In this document: positions 1 through 6,300 of the stretch, one piece after another | Layout of the letters: every line of letters starts with the position of its first letter | Numbering within the stretch: the stretch's first letter is position 1 | Assembly: GCA_964473895.1 (NCBI GenBank) | Contig: CAYYRE010000134.1 | Coordinates: forward strand, 1 to 8,797 | Direction: 5' to 3' | From: Sulfidibacterium sp964473895 | Lineage (GTDB): Bacteria > Bacteroidota > Bacteroidia > Bacteroidales > F082 | Length of the DNA stretch: 8,797 nt | Program-made: the position numbers and the translations under genes | Notes under the pieces: model-generated | What the model was told of the DNA's origin: nothing | Database searches by the model: none | Seen by the model: only the letters and a program-made list of their open reading frames with translations

Positions 1-46
1 GGCTTTTACATTTTAATTCAGAGTAAGATGTACCAAAGTCTTGATA

Positions 47-59
47 TCCGGTTACCGGA
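47..59 (-). other. Small hairpin centred on the cytochrome stop codon
   Basis: TCCGG (47-51) and CCGGA (55-59) pair with the stop codon (52-54) as the 3-nt loop. No T-rich tract follows within the bases available, so this is at most a weak 3' structure and not a convincing terminator. Confidence 0.25.
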
Positions 60-744
60 AGCCTCTGCAGCCTTTGTTTCCGCGCATACGCGTCATGCCA
101 TTATATTGCGGTGCCGACTTTTCAAGCGTTTTGAGCCAGGCGTAGATAGCGCTTTTTTTCTGATGGCTTAAAAAGTCGAATGAAGGCATGTAGCAGGGAC
201 CCATATTTAGAACCGCCTCAAAACGGGGAATGTCCAAATACCGGGTGACACCGGCCAGCACGGGTGGACGCATACCCATTTTGTTCTGATCTGGTGGCGA
301 CGGATCACCGGGTTTGGCCTTGTGGCAGCGGGCGCAATTGGCTACAAAAAGATTTCTCCCTTGCTCCTCCGGGGTCAATTGTGTCTGAATGGTACTTTCT
401 GTTTTCTCGCCATACAGGAAACCCACCAGAGCCTGTCTTTCCGCATCGGACAAATAGGAAAACGAAGGCATGTTGTTGCGGCCTGTTTTCAACAAATCAG
501 CTATCTGTTCTCTGGTCATCCTCGTTTTCACTTCTTTTAATGAGGGAAAAGCGGGAGGGTGGCCGTTAAGGTCAGACCCATGACAAGCGGCACAGTTTTT
601 TTGGAAAAGGGCTGCGCCGGTAATGGTTGTCGAAGAGTCGGCTACGTCAGATGATGGCTGTTTTTCTTGCGGGATTTGGAAAGTAGTCCATCCGTAAACC
701 AAAAGTAACAGACTGAGTCCGATAATGATGCTGAACAGTTTCAT
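52..744 (-). CDS. Diheme c-type cytochrome
   Basis: 230 residues with an N-terminal hydrophobic signal or anchor (3-19) and two cytochrome c domains. Heme 1: C51-A-A-C54-H55, with M92 in NMPSF as likely sixth ligand. Heme 2: C137-A-R-C140-H141, with M186 in YMPSF. The domains are separated by a linker near 112-125, and the fold is that of small class I domains such as those attached to dehydrogenases. Two extra cysteines (C184, C226) and a basic tail end the protein. It would act in the periplasm, possibly membrane-anchored since no clear cleavage site is seen, carrying electrons for an unidentified partner. It follows the CDF-like gene by 22 nt, so it may be co-transcribed, but its link to metal resistance is unclear. 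The remaining 51 bases at the window end show no gene. Confidence 0.93.
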   Translation of the reverse strand: MKLFSIIIGLSLLLLVYGWTTFQIPQEKQPSSDVADSSTTITGAALFQKNCAACHGSDLNGHPPAFPSLKEVKTRMTREQIADLLKTGRNNMPSFSYLSDAERQALVGFLYGEKTESTIQTQLTPEEQGRNLFVANCARCHKAKPGDPSPPDQNKMGMRPPVLAGVTRYLDIPRFEAVLNMGPCYMPSFDFLSHQKKSAIYAWLKTLEKSAPQYNGMTRMRGNKGCRGFR

Positions 745-766
745 AATTTCTTCATTTTTTGTTACA

Positions 767-1564
767 TTATTTCAATTTTAAAATCCTCAGGGCGCCTTTG
801 ATAACCACCAGGAAAACAATGGCGCCAATGACTAGGTCGGGGAGGCCCGAACGGGTAAAATAGACCAATCCTCCTGCGAGGATAACCCCGGCGTTGATGA
901 TCACATCGTTGGATGTGAAAATCTGACTGGCTTTGATGTGTGTTTCATGCTTGCTTTTCGATTTTGAAAAGAGCCACAAACTGAAAGCATTGGCAATAAG
1001 CGCCAGCGTAGCTACCACCACCATGACCCTGAAATCGGGGTGTTCGGCTGTCCCCAGGAAGCGGCGAATCACTTCGGCAAAGCCCAAAAAAGCAAGCAAC
1101 AGTTGGAAATAGCCACTGATCCGTGCCACACGCAGTTTGGTTGTGACGGCACTTCCAACCGCCATAAGGCTCAGCATATAAACAAAAGCATCGGCCAGCA
1201 TATCCAGTGAATCGGCAATAAGCCCCATGGATTGGGCCAGCCACCCTGCTGTCATCTCTACCGCAAAAAAAGTGAGGTTGATGATAAGAACGGTTTTCAG
1301 CAACTTGCGCTGTTGGGTTTGGCTATCTGTAGAAAAAGAAGCTTCCGGTATTTCTTCTGTTGCCAACTGATGGAGTCCGAAATTGAGGGATGAGAGGTTT
1401 TTATTGATCTCTGTTTCATGTCCATTATGGTATACGGTAACTTCTCTTTTGCCCAAATCAAAACTTAAATTTTTTACAAAGGGTAACGGTTCCAGTTTCA
1501 GGCGAACCATGGATTCTTCCGAAGCGCAATCCATTTTGTTTAAATGATAAGTTGTTTTTTGCAT
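767..1564 (-). CDS. CDF-like cation transporter with N-terminal HMA-like domain
   Basis: 265 residues. Residues 1-70 look like a heavy-metal-associated (ferredoxin-like) domain, but the usual CxxC is reduced to one cysteine (MDC13ASEES). Residues 88-263 contain about six hydrophobic helices arranged as in cation diffusion facilitators. TM2 carries D118, D121 and D125 (IADSLDMLADA), and TM5 carries D220 (TSNDVIINAGVI). The histidine that commonly sits four residues before the TM5 aspartate is replaced by F216. The protein ends right after TM6, so the cytoplasmic C-terminal domain of typical CDFs is absent. It probably moves a divalent metal across the inner membrane, but substrate and activity are inferred from family and context. 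It lies between the PII-like gene (43 nt) and the cytochrome gene (22 nt), consistent with one transcript. I recall similar proteins near Czc operons in other Bacteroidota. Confidence 0.85.
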   Translation of the reverse strand: MQKTTYHLNKMDCASEESMVRLKLEPLPFVKNLSFDLGKREVTVYHNGHETEINKNLSSLNFGLHQLATEEIPEASFSTDSQTQQRKLLKTVLIINLTFFAVEMTAGWLAQSMGLIADSLDMLADAFVYMLSLMAVGSAVTTKLRVARISGYFQLLLAFLGFAEVIRRFLGTAEHPDFRVMVVVATLALIANAFSLWLFSKSKSKHETHIKASQIFTSNDVIINAGVILAGGLVYFTRSGLPDLVIGAIVFLVVIKGALRILKLK

Positions 1565-1579
1565 TTGTTGTCGGTTTAA

Positions 1580-1598
1580 GGATAACTTTCTATTATCC
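1580..1598 (-). other. Small hairpin between the PII-like and CDF-like genes
   Basis: GGATAA (1580-1585) and TTATCC (1593-1598) form a perfect 6-bp stem with a 7-nt loop in the 43-nt gap before the CDF-like start. No T-run follows in the operon direction, so it is not a terminator. It may affect stability or translation of the downstream gene. Confidence 0.3.
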
Positions 1599-1607
1599 GG
1601 GTTTTAT

Positions 1608-1934
1608 TTACATGGGTTCACAATTTTTTACCCGGCAGACTCTTTCCACATTCGAAAGATAGATAATTCCATCGCCCGGACGGTTGGTGCTGCCATATTT
1701 GCTGATAATTCGAATGGCTTCATTTGCCAGTTCATCTTTACAAACGAGCTCCAGTTTTACAATTTGGCTGTCGGTAATGTAAAACTGCAGTGATGGTGCC
1801 GCATCGGGACTGTCCATCTGAGTTCCTGTTCCTTCTCCCGGGGTGAGTGATATGTTTTTAAACCCTGCTTCTTTGAGGGCGGGGACCATCTTATCCACCT
1901 TTTCGGGACGTATAAATGCTTTTACTTCTTTCAT
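1608..1934 (-). CDS. PII-like signalling protein of the metal-pump-linked group
   Basis: 108 residues with the PII (GlnB-like) ferredoxin-like fold: MKEVKAFIRPEKVDKMVPALKEAGF at the N-terminus, the B-loop sequence NRPGDGIIYL (about 84-93) and the closing strand VERVCRV (96-102). The T-loop region (about 33-55) does not resemble that of GlnB and lacks the usual uridylylated tyrosine context, so classical nitrogen control is unlikely. PII-like genes beside CzcA-type pumps form a recognised group (called PII-NG in the literature, as I recall). Cysteines at 65, 100 and 105 could bind metal, which is inference. The gene starts at 1934, 251 nt after czcB, and lies 43 nt before the CDF-like gene. 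It may sense metal or a nucleotide and control one of the neighbouring transporters. Annotation as a nitrogen regulator would mislead here. Confidence 0.9.
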   Translation of the reverse strand: MKEVKAFIRPEKVDKMVPALKEAGFKNISLTPGEGTGTQMDSPDAAPSLQFYITDSQIVKLELVCKDELANEAIRIISKYGSTNRPGDGIIYLSNVERVCRVKNCEPM

Positions 1935-1983
1935 CTGTTTTATGATTTTGGATTATGTTGTGTTTTAACGTATTATCGAATTC

Positions 1984-2018
1984 CTCTCCTCGGAGAGCCT
2001 GTCGTTTTAGCGGGAGGC
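1984..2018. repeat. Additional stem-loops in the czcB-PII gap
   Basis: CTCTC (1984-1988) pairs with GAGAG (1993-1997) around a 4-nt loop. GCCTGTCG (1997-2004) pairs imperfectly with CGGGAGGC (2011-2018) around TTTTAG. The second resembles a worn copy of the palindromic units at 2045-2099. The two stems share position 1997, so they compete. No promoter for the downstream PII gene could be recognised in the whole gap (1935-2185). Confidence 0.4.
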
Positions 2019-2035
2019 AGGGGTGGGTTTATAAC

Positions 2036-2103
2036 CATTCTTCTGCCTGCCCGACTAACTGGTCAGGCGGGCCTGCCCGACTGGGCTTGGTCAGGCAGGA
2101 ATG
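2036..2103. repeat. GC-rich tandem imperfect palindromes (REP-like) between czcB and the PII gene
   Basis: GCCTGCCCGACT occurs at 2045-2056 and again at 2071-2082, each followed by a partner arm (GGTCAGGCGG at 2061-2070; GGTCAGGCAG at 2089-2098). Each unit of 26-28 nt can fold into a stem of about 10 positions with a 6- or 8-nt loop. Unit 2 is fully paired in minus-strand RNA apart from one G-U wobble. An alternative long-range stem pairs CATTC and CTGCCTG (2036-2049) with CAGGCAG and GAATG (2092-2103). The stretch is much richer in G and C than the coding DNA around it. It resembles the REP-like intergenic repeats of Bacteroidota genomes; copy number elsewhere cannot be seen here. Confidence 0.65.
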
Positions 2104-2152
2104 TGTTTTATGAGGAATAAAATTCATGTTCGTTTCCTTTTGGGGTATCGAA

Positions 2153-2174
2153 GGGCCATCCATACGGATGGTCC
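2153..2174 (-). other. Hairpin just after czcB
   Basis: GGGCCATCC (2153-2161) and GGATGGTCC (2166-2174) form a stem with a 4-nt loop, 11 nt after the czcB stop. In the minus-strand RNA there are 8 pairs and one A/C mismatch. No T-tract follows, so it is better read as an mRNA 3' structure or weak pause site than as an intrinsic terminator. Confidence 0.4.
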
Positions 2175-2185
2175 TGTGGCAACTT

Positions 2186-3385
2186 TTAATCCTCATCGCC
2201 GGTTTCACTTTTTTTCATTTCAGAGATAATATAGTATGCTCCGTTATGGGCAAAAAGTGTTTCCGGTTTTACGGGGTAGAGCAACTTTAGTTCAACCCAT
2301 CCTCCTTCTTTTTGTCCAATGGCCACTTCCACCGGAGTAAAGCGAAGTCCTTCTTTTTCTTTTTGAGCGGAAAAAATATAATGTTTTCCGCCCTCGGTGA
2401 CGACGGCACTTTCGGGCAAAGCATAGGCATATTCGTTTTTGGTTGAGATTCGACCGGTAATATACATGCCGGGGATCAACCCGTTGCTCCGGTTTTTGAA
2501 TGAGGCGTGTACAGGAACAGCTTTGGGATTTTGTTCGAAAGATTTTCCTACGGCAAAAATGGTGGCCGTCAGCATTTCGTCCGGATGGGAAGCCACCGAA
2601 AAATGCACTTTTTGTCCCACGGTGATTTTGTAGACATCTTTTTCGAAGATCATCAAATCGGCGTGGATCCGGTCATTATTGATAATCGTAAACATTGTTT
2701 TTTGCGGTTCCACATATTGGCCAATGTTTACATCCACCTGATCCACATATCCATCTATGGGACTCACCACCGGAACCTGTTCGTAAATGAACCCCCGCTT
2801 AATTTTTTCGGGATCCATTTGTAGGAGCCTGAGCTGGGCTGCTTTGTTTTTGAGCTCGCTTTTAAGCATGAAATAGTCGGCACTTACCTTTTGGAATGTT
2901 TTTCCTGAACCCACTTGTGCCGCGTACAGCTTTTTTTGTCTTACGTATTCTTTTTCAAGGTAGGCCATCTGGTTCCAGGCGTTCAGGAAATCGGTTTGTA
3001 ATTGGAGTAATGCGGGATGGCTCAATGTGGCCAGCCAATCTCCTTTTTTTACTTTATCACCCAAAAAAACCCGTATGGACTTTATGTTAGCTCCCATGAC
3101 GGCTGTCACTGAGGCCTGGTTTTGCGGTGGTACCTGCAACTGGCCGTTGGCCTCCACCACACCATGGAAGGCGCGTTTACCGAGTGTTTCCGTTTCAATA
3201 TTCAGTGATTTGACCTGCTGTGTGGTCAGTAAAACCGGACGCATGCCTGCTGTTGTTTCGGCTTCGGTGTCCGAAGGGTTGTCTCCCGTTTTGTTTTCGG
3301 TTTTCACATTACAGGCAGTCATGCCGAACAGCAGAAAAGCGGCAATAAGAATGGTTTTCATTTTTAAAAATTTTTTTGTTTTCAT
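2186..3385 (-). CDS. czcB: CzcB-type periplasmic adaptor (membrane fusion) lipoprotein
   Basis: Adaptor that links the inner-membrane RND pump to the outer-membrane channel and may pass metal to the pump. From the ATG at 3385 it has 399 residues. A lipoprotein signal with lipobox M22-T23-A24-C25 implies anchoring of the mature protein at C25. There follow the split barrel-sandwich domain (about 85-125 and 200-235; SIRVFLGDKVKKGDWLATL and VVSPIDGYVDQVDVNIGQYV), a helical hairpin between them (about 125-198), a beta-barrel domain (about 236-315, with GLIPGMYITGRI), and a membrane-proximal domain to about 390. The frame also has ATGs at 3397 (abutting the pump stop) and 3361; 3385 gives a basic n-region of good length, but the choice is not certain. 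No His-rich metal-binding tail is present. Tight coupling to the pump gene supports joint expression. Confidence 0.95.
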   Translation of the reverse strand: MKTKKFLKMKTILIAAFLLFGMTACNVKTENKTGDNPSDTEAETTAGMRPVLLTTQQVKSLNIETETLGKRAFHGVVEANGQLQVPPQNQASVTAVMGANIKSIRVFLGDKVKKGDWLATLSHPALLQLQTDFLNAWNQMAYLEKEYVRQKKLYAAQVGSGKTFQKVSADYFMLKSELKNKAAQLRLLQMDPEKIKRGFIYEQVPVVSPIDGYVDQVDVNIGQYVEPQKTMFTIINNDRIHADLMIFEKDVYKITVGQKVHFSVASHPDEMLTATIFAVGKSFEQNPKAVPVHASFKNRSNGLIPGMYITGRISTKNEYAYALPESAVVTEGGKHYIFSAQKEKEGLRFTPVEVAIGQKEGGWVELKLLYPVKPETLFAHNGAYYIISEMKKSETGDED

Positions 3386-3397
3386 GATGATTGTCAT

Positions 3398-6300
3398 TTA
3401 TTTCTTTTGGGATAATTGGATAAAAAATTCTAAACGGAACCGGGCCTCAAGGTAGCGGGCAAAAGCTTCCTGGGCATCAAATTCAAGTTGCATGGCATCT
3501 CTGACATTTTGTAAAAAACCCACATAGCCTATGGCTCCCTGTTGATAAGCGGTCATGGCGCCTTGCCGTTGTTCTTTGGCTACGGGCAATGCTTCCCGGT
3601 AGTAATAATGCCAGGTGGACTGCCACTTTTTGTAATCTTCCGTAAGTTTCTCGTATTGTGATTGTATTTCCATGCTCTTTTGTTGCAGGTTGGCTTTGGC
3701 AATGCTACGGGCAATATTGGCCGATTTTGTCCGGCCCGATTGTGCAGCGAAAACCAACGGTATACGCACCCCGATTTCATATTTGTAGAACCCTTTTTGA
3801 CTCCCTATCTTTTGGGTTCCGTACATGAGGCTGAATTTGGGTAGAAACTGGGTTTTTGCCAGCCGGTACTGCTCTTGGGCCAGCAGTACCTTTTGGCTGT
3901 ACCATCGTAGCAACGGATGGCTTTTGACGGAATCAGGAAACAAAAACACCCCTTTTTCCAGTTGTTCCTCCGGTATATTTTCTGCGGTGAAAACGGTATC
4001 GGAAGCAAACCACATGTTCAGTTGCCGCAAGGCCATGAGATAATCCCGCATGGCTTTTTGCTTTTGTGCTTCTACTTGCTTCGTTTGGTTTTGGGCCGAC
4101 AAATATTCCAGTTTCGAGGTGGCTTGGGTTTCGAATCGCAACCGGGCTGCCCGGGCAAATTTTTTCATCAAGCTGTCCAGTTCCCCAAACAAAAGGTAAC
4201 GTTGCCGTGCCACATAAACGGATCCCCATGCTTTGCTTACTTCCCGCACAACTTCCAGCTCGGTTAGCTGTAACGCGGTTTCCGATAGCAGAATCTTTTG
4301 GTTGGCCACTTTGTTCTTGGCATTGATGGAAAGTATGTCAAATTCTTGTGTAACCGATAGTACATTGGTGATGCCATCCACGGTCCCGTTTCCCAATTCT
4401 TCGGCACCGGTGGCTATTTCGGTATTCCCAACATCCCAGGCGGTTTTCTTCAATGCTTTTTGGTTGTCTACCTCAAGCTGTGCGGCTTTTATGGCCGGAA
4501 ACCGTGTTTTTGCCATTTCCACTGCTTTTGCAAGGGATATGGTATGCAACGTGTCGGGAGTTTGTTGGGCTTTCAACGAAATGGGAGAGAGGAACAGTCC
4601 TGTTCCCAAAGCCAGCAACAATATTATGGTGACAGGCGGGCGCAGGTTAAATTTTCTCTTTCTTCTGCCGGCACGCCTTTCCACCAAAGCATACAGAATG
4701 GGAACTACCACCAGGGTTAAGAGTGTGGCGCTGAACAGCCCGCCAATCACAACGGTTGCAAGTGGACGCTGTACTTCGGCTCCGGCCGATGCAGAAATGG
4801 CCATGGGCAGAAAGCCCAGCATGGCAGCTACGGCGGTGAGTAAAATAGGCCTCAGCCGTTCGTGGGTGGCCAGGAATACCCGTTTTGTGATATCCGTAAC
4901 ACCCTCTTCCTTTAAAGAATTCATCCGGCTGATGAGAACAAGTCCGTTAAGTACTGCTACTCCGAACAGGACAATAAAACCCACGCCGGCGGAAATACTG
5001 AAAGGCATTCCCCGCAACCACAGCGAGTAAATACCGCCAATGGCCGCCAGCGGAACTGCCATATAAATCATGACGGTTTGCGGCAGCGAATGCAACGCAA
5101 AATATAGCAGGATGAAAATAAGAGCCAGTGCAATGGGAACCACTACCAGTAACCGGTTTTTAGCTCTTTGCAAATTCTCGAAAGCTCCTCCGTAAGTGAT
5201 GTAATATCCCGAAGGCAGTTTTAGTTGGGCATCCAATTTTTGCTGGATTTCCTGTACCAGCGACTGTACATCCCGGTTGCGCACGTTAACCCCCACATAA
5301 ATACGCCGGAAAGTGTTGTCACGTGAAATTTGCATGGGGCCGGGCTTAAAACTGATTTCTGCCACCTCCTTTATGGGGACCTGGTTCCCATTGGGCAGGT
5401 CTATGTAAAGGTTACGCAGGTCGTTGATGCTTTTACGGTGGCTTTGATCAAACCGGATGACCAGGTCAAACCGTTTTTCACCTTCGAAAATCACGCCGGC
5501 TTTGCTTCCCGCAAAAGCGGAAGTAACGTAACGGTTCAGTTTTTGAATATCCAGGCCATACTGTGCCAGTTTTTTCCGGTTGTACCGGACAGTCATCTGG
5601 GGCAACCCTGCGGTACGTTCCATGGTGACATCTTCGGCGCCCGGAACTGTTTTGATAATGGCAGCCGCTTCTTCGCCTTTTTGGGCAAGAACATGGAGGT
5701 CTTCGCCGTAAATTTTTACGGCAACGTCTTCGCGGACACCGGTCAATAATTCGTTAAAGCGCAATTCCACCGGTTGGCTGAAAGCAAAATTCAGCCCGGG
5801 CAGTTGTGATACTTTTTCCTTGATTTTTTCAATGAGTTCTTCTTTGGTTTTGGCCGATACCCATTTGTTTTTGTCTTTTTCCAGTATGAGAAAACTATCG
5901 GTATAGTCAAAACCCATCGGGTCGGTGGGAATGTCAGCTACGCCGATCCGTGCCACCATGGTTTTTACTTCAGGAAAATTGGAAAGGATCAGTTTTTCCA
6001 CCTCTTTTTCTCGGTTCACGGTTTCGGATAGGGAGCTCCCGGGTCTTAAAAATGTCTGCATGGCAATGTCTCCCTCATCCAGTACGGGAATAAATTCGCC
6101 TCCCATACGGGAAAAAACAAACAAAGCGCTGACAAAAAACAGAACAGCCAGCCCTAAAACGGTGAGTTTGTGTTTGAGCGAAATCCGCAACAAAGGATCG
6201 TACACCCGCTGTATGGCGCTGATAAGCCGGCGGCTGACCTTTTCCAGTGACGTTTCCAAACGGGCAAAAAGGCTTTTTTTGTTTTCGGTGGGTTTCATGA

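Larger units (their letters stand above)
1936..2113. repeat. 10-bp direct repeat flanking the GC-rich palindrome block
   Basis: TGTTTTATGA occurs at 1936-1945 and 2104-2113 in the same orientation, 158 bp apart. The right copy starts directly after the outer arm of the GC-rich palindrome (ending at 2103). This could be a target-site duplication left by a small non-autonomous element. The repeat is AT-rich, so chance is possible, and no transposase is present. Confidence 0.3.

Noticed and set aside
2036..2103. CRISPR array from the repeated GC-rich units
   Set aside because: Only two adjacent units exist, with no spacers between them and no cas genes.
2153..2174. Hairpin after czcB as an intrinsic terminator
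   Set aside because: No T-tract follows in the operon direction, and the stem has a mismatch in the transcribed strand.
4233..5030. Long plus-strand open frame (265 codons) opposite the pump gene
   Set aside because: It lies wholly antisense to strongly conserved RND and channel coding sequence, has Ser/Thr/Pro-rich composition typical of antisense frames, and shows no recognisable domain or promoter.
5330..5749. Plus-strand frame of 139 codons opposite the pump, and similar plus-strand frames at 3027-3455 and 5925-6326
   Set aside because: All are antisense shadows of the pump or adaptor genes, without family features or start signals.
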